From positions 15,186,078 through 15,250,077 of the forward strand of contig OY720348.1 in assembly GCA_963082975.1 (NCBI GenBank): 64,000 nucleotides of DNA, read 5' to 3'. The stretch is from Labia minor (taxonomy: Eukaryota; Arthropoda; Insecta; Dermaptera; Spongiphoridae). A program made the position numbers and the translations under genes. Positions within the stretch are counted from its first letter, which is position 1; each line of letters starts with the position of its first letter. Positions 36,301-51,238 of this stretch are shown in pieces. The notes beneath the pieces were generated by a model. That model was not told the origin of the DNA. It saw only the letters and a program-made list of their open reading frames with translations, and did not search any database.

Positions 36301-39300
36301 ATACAAATTATGTGTGATATATAATATTATCCTTCAATAAGAAGATCTAATAATTCAATAAGGAAATCCAAAATATGACATTCGTATTATCGAAAAGTTT
36401 TCTTTTAGTTTTGGAAAGAACATTCATTAAATGGAGAATTATTGATATTGCATCAGTTGAGAGAATAAATTGACAAGGAAAAAATCACTTCGATCAAGAC
36501 AATGCACTTGTAACATGGTGGTGCTGTTTCACTGGTGAAAAGTATAAAATTAAAATTCTAATTATTACTAATATCATGAAATATCTGTCTTTTTATTAAC
36601 AAATTTGAAAAATGGCAATAGGTCATCATCCCAACAAATTTATATTATTTATTTAGGGGAATATTTGGGACATTTTGAAAACCTATTCTTTGGAGGGCTT
36701 AAAAAAATTGATGTTGTGGTTTGATAAGTATATTATAGACCTTAATGAAGAACTAAATTATATTAGAGTTAAAAATATATTATTTAGAATAAAAATAAAT
36801 AAATAAAATGATTCTTTTTATCGTGACCTAACACTCGAACTTCGATAAAGAAGTATAAAGGGTTAATAATATTTCATTTAATAATAATAATTCTATAAAT
36901 ATAATTATTTGTTATACGAGATTTTCTCTAACATTTTTAAACACTAGAAAGATAATAATTTTTAAAATATTTATTTTTGTCATGAGTGACAGGTTCGGCA
37001 GGTCATACGACAGATAAAGGTTGATTTCACCTTTGATTTTTTAGTTCATAGATCAATAAAGTTTCGTCACCCCAGGTCTACTATGCTAATTGAATATTTA
37101 AATACTATTAATGAATAAATGAATTTGAATAGTATTATTATTAAAACGATCATTTTTAGGAACCTGATGGCCAAGAACTTATAATATATTAAATTATTGA
37201 TTATTGATCTAACTATTTTACTAAATTTTTGTATAAGTTCTGTACCTATAGAATAATAGTTTCAAGAATTGGTATGTTTATTTAATAACATTTTTTTATC
37301 ATCTTAATTTTTTTATGAATACCTAATATTTGAAAAATTGAGTTTATATATATAATGCATAAATGTTATAATGGTATCAAAAATATTGTTCATAGACCTT
37401 TTCTTATTCTCAAGTCTTCATTTTATAACGTCGTCCCGTTTTTGAAATTAAATGTTCCGTTTTGGATACTAGACAATATGGTCACCTTACGAATAGTATA
37501 TATATATATATATATTAATATAATTAATTTTTTTTAAATTATTCTTTATGTGATTTTATTATAAATTTTAATATTTTTCAATATATTAGTTAAATATACA
37601 TATTTTAAAAGTATTATATTTAAACTCATTTTTCTAATATAAAATTAGCTATATGATTCAAAATTTTCAATTTAATTTATTGATTGGATTAAAATTTATA
37701 CAAATTCAAATATATTTTTTTTTAATTAATATACGATTTATTATTTTTTATTTATATGAAATCACAAAATAAAATTTATTCAAAATAATATAGTAAATAT
37801 AGAAACGTATTTTAATAAATTGCTGAATTTTTGATAAATTAATGAATTGCTTGAATGAACATTTTTATATTAATTGTCGAACAGGCAGGTTGACTGAGCG
37901 AATGAACTACGCCGGGCAATTTAGAAATTTTTATTTGGGTTTTTGATTGATAAAATTTATAGTAATCCCAAAATTTAAGAATATGTGATGCAATTTCATA
38001 GGGATCGGCCCAGCCAATTTTGAGTCTATAAAGTTACAATTTCCCGAACATGCATACATACAGACAGACATGAACATTTTAAAGTTATATTTAGATTCTC
38101 TTCTTGAAACGTAAAAATTTTAAAATCTTAGGAATGTGTAGACAAAAAACTTTTATATAACCTTTAACATATTAAAATTTTTCAACTAGTAGCAACAACC
38201 GTTGCATATTCGTTATAACACAATTTTATTATTAGATCGATTATTCAATAATAAATATATATAACACATCGTTCAATAAGTCCCGATACTAACTCAGAGA
38301 TGGAGGTAGTAGTACGTTTTCATAGAATGCGAACCTCTACATGAAACGTGTAAAAATTTCACGTCGATCGGATTACAGACAGCAGAGTTATCGAGGTTAG
38401 AGTAAAGTCACTTTGTAATTTGTTTGAAAAATGGAAAAAAGGGAGTTTCGCGTGTTGTTTTTTAATGGGTAAAAAACACCGTAGACACCCAGAAATGGCT
38501 TGAAAAACATTACCCGGATCCCTCTCCATCCAAAACAACGATTTGTCGTTGGTATGCTGAATTTAAAAGTGGTCGTACGGACAAAAACGATGGTTCGGGT
38601 AGCCGTTACACAGGAAAATGTGAGTGAAGTGTTACAAATTGTAATGAAAAATCGCAAAGTGAAGGTCCGTGAGAAAGCAGAAATGACACAGATATCATCT
38701 GGAAGCGTATTTAAAATCCTTCATGAAAAAGGTTTTTTTCAAGTGGGTGCCGCGATGAGACAATGCACCATGCCACAAGTCCATGAAAACAATAGCAAAA
38801 TTGAACGAATTGGGCTTTTAATTGCTTCCCCACCCCCCGTATTCGCCAGATTTAGCCCCCAGCGACTACTGGTATTTTGCTGATCTCAAAAAAATGCTCC
38901 AGGGAAAAAAATTTGGCTCGAATGAGGTCATTGCCTTCTATAAACATGGTATAGAAATGTTGAAAAGATTGTATCACTCTAAAAGGAGATTATATTGATG
39001 AATAAAAATTATTTTTGAAAAAAAAAAATGTTTTCGTTGTTAGTCTCGGGACTTATTGAACGATGTGTTATATATTAAATAATACAAGGATATTGATCTC
39101 TGCATAAAATAAATGAAAAAATGTATAAATAATGTATTTTATATTACCTGTAACACAATCAGGCATAGAGTCTCCGTCTAACAACTTGGCTTCTTCAACC
39201 CACCAATGTAAAGCAGTCGGGATATTATTAAGAGTCGCAGCTAAGCTTGGTCCAAATATGTATCCCGATTGGTCCTGAAATTTAGTTTATTTAGTAGAAA

Positions 39301-40595
39301 AAGATGAATTAGTATTATATACATTGGAAGGAATCAAGAATACATACTACAAAATTAATTTGCTCCTCTTCGTTATTGGTTAGTATTCCCAATCCACTAT
39401 CCAGAACAATCACTCTAGCCTCAGGAAAGCTCGATTCAATTTCATTACTAACCTGTTCAGATAAATCATGAGCAGAAGGACCCAATATCCTAATACAAAC
39501 AATACACTCTCATAAGATATCTTTAAAGCAACATATTATCCAGTAATAAATTAAATAAAACATTAAAAAAAAAAAAAAAAAAAAAATTCAAAGAAATAAA
39601 GAACAAGATTTACCTCTGCAAAATAACTGGAGGGTTTGGATTTCTTGGATTGATTTGAATTTGATATCGACGCTGTCGATAGAGACGGTGTTGTGTTCTG
39701 GATGCTGGAAGATTTCCGTCAACTTCATGACGAGGAACCATATAAGGATGTGGTGAAGGTAAATGTAATGCTAAAATCAAATTCATATTAAATATTGTCT
39801 TTTAAATTTTTTCATCATTATTTAATAATATTATATATATAAATATATATATATAAATAAATATATATATATATATGGATTAATTAATATGGTGAAACAT
39901 TCGAATTAATTAATTAATCAATCATGCATAAATCTCATTCCAAAATACAATTAAACTAAAGCTGATAAATAATAATGAACTTTGCTTTTTAAAATACAGA
40001 ATCAAATGTTCATTTATTAAATAATTTTAATAATCGATTTAATTTATAATAATGAAAATTTTGATATTAATTTAAATGAAAAATAATCAAGAGTAAAATA
40101 TTGCAATTAATTTAATCGTTGAAAATATCTAATTTTATATAATCATAGAATTTAAAGATAATAAATAAGCTGTATTTTTTTTTTGAATATCTAAAAACAA
40201 TTTTAATAATTAATTATATATGTAGAGAAAAAATTATAATTTTTTTTAATAAAATAAAAAAAATCCAAAAAAAACATATATATATATATAATAAATAATC
40301 AAAAATTAATTATTTTCTTTTATGATATATGATGTAAAATAATATATTTCAAATATGTTTTCTAAAAGTTTTCCAATAATCTGAGTAAACGATAATAATA
40401 ATGAAATAATAGATAAAAAAAAATTTAGATATGATTTGAAATAAGAATATTTTATATTTTACAAAATATAATTCTTTAGTGTATTTATAATCATTATATT
40501 ATTTATGTTAAAGTTTTAATTTAATTTTTATTCATCTGCGATAAATAATGCAAATACATCTATTGTTTTAAATAACTTTGACATCTACTATATAT

Positions 40596-40650
<55 letters not shown>

Positions 40651-43600
40651 CTAGTAGTAAACTATATTGCCTAGATGGGAAGTAAAATAAATTAAAGGAA
40701 AGTGACATAAAAAAATGGTACCTTGAATCCTTAAAATAATTAAAATAATTACAAAAATAATAGATTAGGAAAGTAAAAGAAAATAAAAGCAAATGCATAG
40801 ATATAATTAAAAAAAAAAAAAAAAAAAAACTAAATTAATAATTAAATAATAAAAAGCAAAAGTATAAATGTCTCATTCTTCTTTGAATTAGTTTTTTTTC
40901 CAAAAGTGCTGGAAAAATAAATAAGTTTCTTAAGATCACAAATAAATAAATGTTTTCTTCTATAAGAAAAAGTAAATTTTCATTTCTTATAAGAGTTGTT
41001 AAATACCACTCTTTATTTTTCAGATAATTCAGATGATGGTCTATTTTTTTTAATCACATTAAAAAAAATAATAAATAAAACCATTAAAATGTAAATAATT
41101 TTTGAAATATTGTTATTTGATACACATCTCTCTCTTCCTTTTATTTCTATTATAAAATATGCTTATAAACAAAATTATAAAAAGTATATGTTCACAATTG
41201 TATATGATATGATATAAAATTAAAAAAATTTCATTAAAAAAAAAAAAAAAAAAAATATTACAAGTGGTATGTGATACAAAATAAAATAGAATTATTTTAA
41301 ACTTAATTTCTATTAAGTTTAGATAAATAATTCTAGTTATTTTTTGTGAAACATAAAACTTAGATCATATGGATCGTATAATTTAATATTTCTCCTTAAA
41401 CTAATACGACACAACTATTGTCGACATTAACTTATATATATGTTATAGTCTCAAAGGTGTGATCATTCCTAGATTTAACAATCCTCCAAAATGATCAAAC
41501 GCTCTGCCCAATGACAAAATAATTTTGAGTTTTTTTTTCAACTGTTGTGTAAAATTGATAGTCGAAGGTTTTAGTAAGAAATCTAGTAACCTAATTAAGT
41601 CTAATATAAAGAATTTTTTGTTTTGTTTTTTTTCGAAAAAAACATCTTATTATCAAAATGTATTGATTAAAAAATAATAGACGAAATACATTGTATTGTG
41701 ATCAATTTTATTTTCATTCTGTGAATATAACATATATATATAACAATGCTTGGTTATTATGTCTATAGTTAATAATATCTCCCTATTATTTTTTCATAAG
41801 AATCTAATATTTAAAAAAAATAAATAATAATAATAGATACCGACATATAAGCCAAATAATTAAATAATCAAATATACAAATTACTAATGAAAATATTTTT
41901 TTGGATTTGAAGATTCTTATGAAATGTATATAAATCAGGAAATTTAGAAAAGAAAATAAAAAAACAAGAATGTGATAATAAAATGGACAGTATAGAATTC
42001 CATCACCAAACATAAAAACATAAATATAAAAAAGTGTAAAAGAATAATGTGTTAGAAAAATACAAAATTATAAAGTTAATCAGGGAAGGACTTGTGGATT
42101 AGAAAACATGCATTTCTATAAAAATTGACCAATCTACACAAACCTGAATTGTCACTGCCGTTAGAAGGGTCTTCAAATATACCAAATGGTATTTGAAAAT
42201 TATTTGTATTCCAAGGAACCATACCTGATCCATTAAGATCAGGGTCAGAATATTGAATCATTAAGATATCTTCGTTTTCTCTATCGAAAGCAGGAATTCG
42301 AAAGGGAAGTCCTTCATCTGTTTCAAAAATTTCTAATCCTTCTTCATCATAAGCAGTGCATGCATCTTCCTCATCTTCATTATCATCAGCTATTATAAAG
42401 TAGAAAGATGAATTTACATATTGATAGATTTAAAGTTAAATTCAATACATATTATTAGGTTAGGATCTTCAAGTGCATATTGAACGAAAAATAGTAAATA
42501 TCTATTAGGAATAAGTTATTTTACTATTTATTTGTTAAAAATCTAATTTATGAGAGAATTAATCATATACATACACATTATGATATTTAATTTGTGATGG
42601 TTCTTTCTAAATAATCTAATGAGATGACAATTTGAATAGGAGTCAGTCAGGGGAAATGAAACGGCACGAATCCCCAGATTCAAAATCAATTTTTTTTTAA
42701 ATTTGAATTGTTACCAAACTATACGATTGTACCAATGATGTATTGGTAAAATAAGAAGTAAGGGAACACATAGTAGGAGCAAAAGAAGTCCTATTTTCAG
42801 CAAACTATTTTTTTTCCATATAAGTTTTTATATTTCCTTATTTTTACTATACAAAATATTTACGAACACAAAAAAAGAAATTCTAACAGTAGATTTAAGT
42901 GGGAGTGAAAGTTCTGGAACGGGTTCCGGTTTTGAAAAAAAGGTAAGGGAACGTCGTTCCCCTCCCAATACACCACTGGATTGTGGTTGAATTGAAAATT
43001 GAATTCAGTCAATTCAATTGTAATGCATGATGCTAGTTTATATGTTTATTGTTATTGAATTTTTCTTCTAAGATTCATAATTAATAAGTTAACAGAAAAA
43101 TAAAAAAAATTAATTGAAAATAAATTTTGCAAAATAATTTTCAATTTTAATAAAATAAGATGATAAATAAATAAATATATTAACGCGGATATATGTTGGG
43201 TTGGAATCGCTACTGGATACATTGATGAATGCCCAATTTCTAATCATGACATAAAATAACAAACACAACACAAAATACAAACAAGCATTTGCAATAATAA
43301 AATTGTGTTTTTAATTTATTTATAGAGTAAAAATATTAAAAAAAATGATGTTTTACTTAAAATAAAATGATTCATGCTTAAATTCTTCAAAATGCTTTTC
43401 TTATCTAATCGTACGAGTAATAATTATATATATATATAAATATACACACACACACGAGGTCTGTTTAAAAGAAAAGGTGAATTTGGAATTTTAGCGGGCT
43501 GTATAAATTCGATTTTCGAATTTTTTTTTGGTTATGTTGGTAAGCATATGTTGACATTATCAGCCATTTTGGATTAGTAGTTTGTTTTTGACAACTGAAA

Positions 43601-46600
43601 AAGTTAGTCACGTTTTGTGAGTTCTTCGATTTTTTACTTAAAAAAAGGAATACTACAACGTTTGCGTGAAGCAATACGACTAAAACGATCGGAATTGTGG
43701 AAAAACAAATAATGGATTCTGCATCACGATAATGCACCAGCTCACACAACATATTATTGCTTGTTTGTGATTTTTTTTTGGCCAAAACAGCACCGTAATC
43801 ATGCCTCAACCAACATATTCACCAGATCTGGCTTTCTGAGACTTACTATTCTCAAAACGAAGAGACCAATGAAATGAAATCGTTTTGCCACAATTGATGA
43901 GAGAAGTAAAAAAATCGAAGAACACACAAAACGTGACTAACTTGTTGTCAAAACAAACTACTAATCTAAAATGGCTGATAATGTCAACAAATGAGAAACA
44001 TATGTGTATCAACATAACAAAAAAAAATCTTTAATCGAATGTACACAGCCCGCGAAAATTTCAAATTCACCTTTTCTTTTGAACAGACCTCGTATATAAT
44101 CTTTTTAATTTTGAAAATGGCCAAAGGATTATTATGAAATTCACGTATTAGGGATTTTATAAAAAATCGATTTGTATAGTACTCATTATGAGCAAATTCA
44201 TATTTATTGTTTATTTTTTTTTTAATGAAATTAAAATAATTAATCAACATTTGTCAAAAAATGGCAAATTCAAAATCAAAACATTGTAATGATTCAAGTG
44301 ACTTAATTAATTAATTATTAATATGACTTTAGAAAACAATAATATTATATATTTACGAATATATGAATATTAACTAGTTGATCAGACATATAGACATATG
44401 TCTAAGCATATTGTGTTCTCTAAGTCGTATATAATATTATGGTATGTAGTATGTATATACCTGTCACTTATTTCGTTTCCATCAGTATATTAAAACCTTA
44501 ATTTCTTAATTTCTATCGGTTTAAGTTTTCTAAAATAAATTATATATATATATATATAAATACATATTATAATTAATATAAAATTAATACTTTGTAAACT
44601 ACCACTTCCGATTTCCGGATATACACCAAAAGTTCATGATTTCATGCTACTGATGCATTAAGTAAATTATCAAATTTTATCAAAATTCGTTGAGCCGTTC
44701 AAGCTGTACACGTCTATACGGACACACAATGGACGGAAAGACGGACAGGCTAAAATAATGCTAAAAATACTTTTTTCTGTTAACAAAATGCATAATTCGT
44801 GGAGAAATATAAAAATCTCCACATGTGAAATTTGGTGTGAAAACAATACCTCCCTTACAATCGTCGGTAAAAAGACCCGAATAGTGAAAGGATAAGTCAT
44901 GGGTTCTCAAAAAAGACAATGCGCTGGCTCATTCCGCATTAAATCTCAAGAGGACTATTTTTATCTCTTTCTTAATATTAAATCTGCATAAAAACGAGTT
45001 AGATTGGAGCCCGGTGAAGCTATGAAAGAGAAAGTGGCACGTGTGCTGAAGGAATTGACAAAAGATTTCCAGGACTCATTTCATTAAAACAATTAACATG
45101 TTAACTTTTAGGATAAATTTTTTTTTAATTTGTGTGAATGATTTTTTCATGATTATAAATAACTTAAATTTAAAAATTTTATTATTTTAATTATTCTGGA
45201 AACACATATGTTTATAGAGTATATAAACTAAATATCGAACAGAATATCTCTAAATAATTGGCATTATCAATTTTGAGACAATAATGTCACAATATTCCCA
45301 AACACAAAATATTCAAAAACTATATAAGAAAAAATGGATGTTTTTAGCGTACCGAGCGGCAATTTTATTGCAATTTATTTACAAATAACAAAATTGTGGA
45401 TAAATTACCACAGAAAGAAAGGAAATGTAGAAGAAACTAAAATAAATAAGATACAATTTAGATAGATTCAAAACAAAGAGTACAAGCTGAAATATGATGA
45501 AGAATTAGATAATCGATTTGTGGTTTGGTTAAGAATAGGAATAAGATGAAATCTCGAAAGAAATAAAAGGGACGAATAAAAACAGCAGCCAAAATTAGTA
45601 TAGGATTTAGAAATAATAAAAATAATAGACCATGGTTCGAATTACAATTAATTGTAAAGAGAAATTAAAACGTGGTAATAATAAACGTGAAGAGAATGAA
45701 TATGTTAAAAATTAATTTCAGGAAATCATAACCCAAGTTATAAAAAATTTTTAAAAAATTATATATTAGAAACAAAAGAAAAAGGTTCAATAAGAACATT
45801 AAAGGTTTAAATTTGAGAATTATAAATATCATTAGGAGTTATCAGGAACAATTAGATTGAATAAGGGATAATAATAAAAATAAATTGATAAGAAATTAAT
45901 TTAGATGAACCGACATTACAAAAGATAGAAATAAATATCGTGGTCATTTGGAGAATGGAGAGTTTCCATCTAGCATAAGTAAATGGTTAAAAGAACTAGG
46001 AGGGAGGTCAATAAAGGATAAGAAAATATAGAAATTAAATAGGTAGTGCTACTGAAATATAATTATTCAACAAGTACTTAGCCTCACCACCCGATGGCGC
46101 TGTTATCACAAAAGAGTTTTACCATCATGTAGTACATTCTTTTGTTAGCCTACTGTCAAAGTTTCAGTCAATTCCCTTCACTAGTTTTGTTTTGACAGCC
46201 TTTGGAAGCGAGAGTGTCGATCAGTTGTACAAAAATGGATAAAGAACAATATCGTTCGGTGATTAGATTCTTATTTTTGGAAGGGAAAACGCGCAGCAAA
46301 ATCAAAGAATGCTGTGTACGGTGACTCTTCTCCTTTGATGGCGACCGTCAAAAATTGGTACGATATTGTTCTTTTTCCATTTTTGTATAACTGATCGACA
46401 CGCTCGCTTCCAAAGGCTGTCAAAACAAAACTAGTGAAGGGAATTGTCTAAAACTTTGATAGTAGGCTAGTAAAAGAATGGACTACATGATGGTAAAACT
46501 CTTTTGTGATAGCAGAGCCATCGGGCGGTGAGGCTAAGTACCTGTTGAATGACCCTCGTACATATTAATAGATAAGTGGAGAATTTTTAAGATTTTGCTT

Positions 46601-49600
46601 TAATCCCAGGTATTTATAAGTATCTTGGTAAGTTATTTCTTTTATTTTTTTAATTGTTTCTTCCTCACAATGTTCATTTTTCTATATAATTTTAGGTCAA
46701 ATGATACAAAATCGTTTCAAAAAGTGGACGAGAAAATGTAATTTTTAGCGATTTTCAGTTTACAAAAGTAATTAATTTTCTTATCTCTTCCAATTTTGTA
46801 ACAAATCTTCTTTCTTCTGAGTATGTTAATAAAAGACAACGACGAAGAGGTGAAAGAAATTGTGTCCTTACGTTCACTCAGCACACAATTTGGTCCGCGC
46901 TCTGATTTAGCGGGTGATGATCTACATAGATCATTAAAATCAATCTTTCTTTTCAAACATGCATTTCAAAAGGTGTTACCATATTTATATCCAACCCCTA
47001 TAAGATATAAATGATTTCTGGATTAACCACAGCTTTTGTTTATTCACTTAATAAAATGAATGTTTACTTATGTGTCTGATTTTGTAACTAAAGTTTCATA
47101 TTTGCTGATAAAAGTGAAAGTACCTTCTCTAAAATTTAATTGCATATTATAATATTTAGGGATTTGTCTTAATCGGGAATGAATATAAATAACTAAAAGA
47201 TGATGTTTATGTGTACAAAGTAATCTTAATTTATTTGTAATTATTTGTAAAATTTAAAATACTACAATGACCAAATTGTAAGTTTCTTTTTAAAAGTCCG
47301 CATGCTTTACGTAAAATACAATCTTTTGTTTTCAAGTTGGTATGACTGTCATTGAAATCTGACAAAAGTTTCATGATTTCGTTTGGTAGGTTATAAATTT
47401 AACATCTTTTGAATTGTTAAAAATTTTGTCGGCAATTTTTAAAATAGAAAATTAATCGGGCGAAGAATTTAGATTAAATTTTAAAAAATCACACGGTGCC
47501 ATATCTGGTAAATATGGGGTTTGTGGTATTCATATTTAATAAAATATTTAATTTAAAAGGATTTATTTATATATAACATATAAATATATTTCAATAGTTA
47601 TAGGTTTAGAATATTTTATTCAACAACGAACACATCGTAATTTTATAATATTAATTTGAGTGAGGATAATGGACTGATATTTGGTATTTAAATTTAATAT
47701 CATTTCACTTATTATTTTATTTATTTTTAAGACAAATTTTTCTATATAATATAATATATATTATCAACTTTCTTTAAATTTGGACATTTGAGGAACCTAA
47801 AGCTAACAACATAAAGCAAAACATCGGCTTTCATATTAAATAAATTTTAACCGAGAAGAGGTCGATAATGCATTTGATTTGGTATAAGATGGTGGAAGAG
47901 AGCTCAGAGTACATTATGTTGAATAAATTTGGGGGAGTAAAACTTTCACACATCTTTTGATTTGTTCAAGGAGACAAGAATCAACATAGCCCAAAGAGAA
48001 TTAAATTTATAATTTATTAACGGACTTGGCTAAATCAATCGTAGATAGTAAGATAAAGAATATGGGTATGGGAAAACGAACGTCAAGATTCAAATCTCAC
48101 AAATAAAGGTGAGAATATATAACCCAGAAATAAATTCTCATAATAATAAAAACTTTCACGGAAACCTAAACGAACATATGAATGAAAAGTAATGTGTGCC
48201 TCCACCTTCATAACTCCCGAACAGCTGGCAGCACTAGTATACGGTAGGTATTCTACCGTATTCTACCGTAGAATAGTATACCAGTGCTGCCAGCTGTTGT
48301 TTCATAAACTCTCCTCTACAGTTCCAGTTGGTGAGAAGCACAGACCATCTAACAGACTGCTAAACTCTATTGTTCTCGATGAAAATGCTGGCAGTAACTA
48401 ATTGAAAAAAAAATCGGACTTGTGTGTTTGGTCTTTGCAAAGACAACACACACACAAGCCCGATTTTTTATTATATTTTCGAATGCCAGCATAACCAGAT
48501 GGCGCCAAAAACTTTGTTTCAAGGAGAACAATAGAGTTTAGGGGGCCTGGTGAGACGGTTAGGATTTTAGAGTGTAAAGTATGGAACCCTGCGCAGATGG
48601 TCGGTCAACGCGATTTAAGCAACGTGCAGTCATTGAATTTTTGACAACAGAAGGTGTCACCCCAAAGAAGATTCATCAGAGAATGCAAGCTGTTTATCAT
48701 GATTGCGTTGATGTGAGTACTGTGCGTTATTGGGCGAGTAAGTTTAAAGATATTGAGGTGGAAACATCTGATTTGCATAGCAAACAAAGAGTTGGACGTC
48801 CTGTGAAAGCAACCACCGAGTTTCACAAGCAAAAAGTTGACACTTATTCAGGACGATCGTCGTATCACACAGAGAGAAATTGCAAGCATAATCGGCATTT
48901 CACAAGAACGTGTGGGTCACATTATCACTTTGTTTGGCTATCGGAAGTGAGGGCTTCAGAAAACTGGTTCATCGTTGGTGGAAATGTATCCAATTGTCTG
49001 GTTATTATGTGGAAAAGTGAATATTGGTAATTAAAGATCACATTCTAAAGATTATTTCAGCGTTTGAATTATTAAAATATTCCCATCCAAACCCAAGTTA
49101 TGAAGATGGAGGCATAACTTTTCATTCAACCCTCGTATATATATACGTGGAAATACTAGATATTTATAGTGTTATAATTTTCATGTGTATGTTTGATAAC
49201 TAGAATTTAAGCATAAAAAAACATGGTAATTGTTTAGTCCATCCGATGTATGATGGATTTGGATAAAACTTTACCAGTAGATACCTTTTTTGATTCAAAA
49301 CAAACTTTCCTTAAATAGTATACTTCTAGTTTACGAGATAAAAATTATTAAAATTCGGATATAAACTACTTATGAATCAGCAGCGATTTAATAATGTTTT
49401 ATTGACTAATTCACTAATTTTCGATTTTTATAAGTTCGGTTTGGATATAGAAAAATTATTTAATTAATTAAACCGAACTTATATAACAGAAAATTAGTGG
49501 AGCCCTCTGGTGGTCAAATAATAAAACATGGTAGTTAAATAGAATATCAATGGATTTATATGCAAACATCATTGGACCGTTGACAACGTCTAACGATTTT

Positions 49601-51192
49601 CGCTACTGTGTGACAGCCGTCGACCGGTTCTCGAGGTGGCCGGAAGCCTTCCCCGTCGCGGACATCTCGGTAGCCACTACCACGATTGTTATTATTCGCG
49701 CTAGGTGGCGCTACACCAACGAGCAGCGTACGAGTGAATAATAACAATCTCACACAAATCTATATAGGTGTAAATAAACATGTAAATAGTGAGTTCGATC
49801 TGAATAGGGATCAATTGTATAGATGGCAATATAATAAACGCTATTATAAACATATAACGTCTCTATACGACTTACACTACATTCCTACAATATTCCAACC
49901 TCCGTCCCTACCATCGAACACCACACTTTAATAATTTTTATCTCGTAAACTAGAAGCACAACCGCCACATACTGCTTAAAGAAAGTTTGTTTGGAATCAA
50001 AAAAAGGAATCCACTGGTAAAGTTTTATCCAAATCCATCATATATCGGTTAGACTAAACAATTACCAAAAACATTTTAGATCGAATCAATATCTGCGATG
50101 AGCTGCTAAAATAGAGTGAAATCGAGTCTTTTCTGAAACGGATCAAAATGGGCGATGAAGTCGGTCACGTACGTTTGTGCTCAAGTGATAGCCGCGAAGT
50201 TTTTACCAGACCCAATATGTTCACTGAATTTTAATTATCTTAAATATTATTAATTAGTATTATATGAATGGATGACATGGTTCATGATTTTTGGGGATAA
50301 TATTTTATTCAGAGTATATGAAAAAAAAACAACAATATTTCATAACTATTGGCCAAAAATCGATGAAATCACTTGATATTGTAATAGGAGAGATTGAATA
50401 ACGTCGATTTATGTAACCTCTTTGCATTCACAAACAATTAAAGAATTATTAAATTGATGAGATTATAAGTAGAACAATTGATGGTGATTTAGAGTGTGTG
50501 AGTGGGGAGAATAGAAGAGAGGGTGAGGAAACGATATAAAAATTAATATGTGGGAATTGGAGAGGGGGTCCACCTATAGGTGGTCAATTCGCCAAAAGCA
50601 GGCTGAACATCTAGCAGATGTATATATAAACATTATAATGTTAATATTTTTAAGTCAATAGAATAAAAAAAATATGAAAGATAATCTATTAAAAATAAAG
50701 TACCAAATTATATATCTTTTAGATATTATTTTGTTTTTTACATTTAACTTATTTTAATTAATTAAATACATCAATATAAGAAAATATTTAAGATAAAATG
50801 TATATATATTATTAAAAAAGTTCTCCTATATATATAGACTTTTCGAAAGTGGTTCATAAATAATATAGATAAAAATAGGCAGTGAGAGAGTGTATCAAAA
50901 TATTACTAATTTATAATATTGATTATTAAAAATGGAAATCTTAACAACTGATACAACGTAGAGAAATGATTATGGATTGCTTTTTTTTATTTAAATATGA
51001 TAAAAGAAAAGAAAAGAAAAGTGATACATTAATTAAAATAATAAATGTATTTGTATGTTTGTAGATGGTTTTAAAACTTAATTATTAGTGGAATTAAAAT
51101 AAATTTTTAAGACTATTTAAAAAAAAAATAATTTTAAAATAAATATATAAGGAAATTTATCAACGTTTAAGGAGAACTTAATAAATATATAC

Positions 51193-51238
<46 letters not shown>

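Noticed and set aside
36430-36560. Mariner-like [12 protein letters not shown] in a HUWE1 intron
   Set aside because: Only a short FxQDNA match with no flanking transposase text or termini.
40568-40798. 76-codon minus frame across the AT microsatellite
   Set aside because: The YIYIYI stretch is a translation of the AT repeat.
46717-47014. Small open frames on both strands around 46.7-47.0 kb
   Set aside because: They are mutual shadows and lie in the large HUWE1 intron next to mariner debris; no family recognised.
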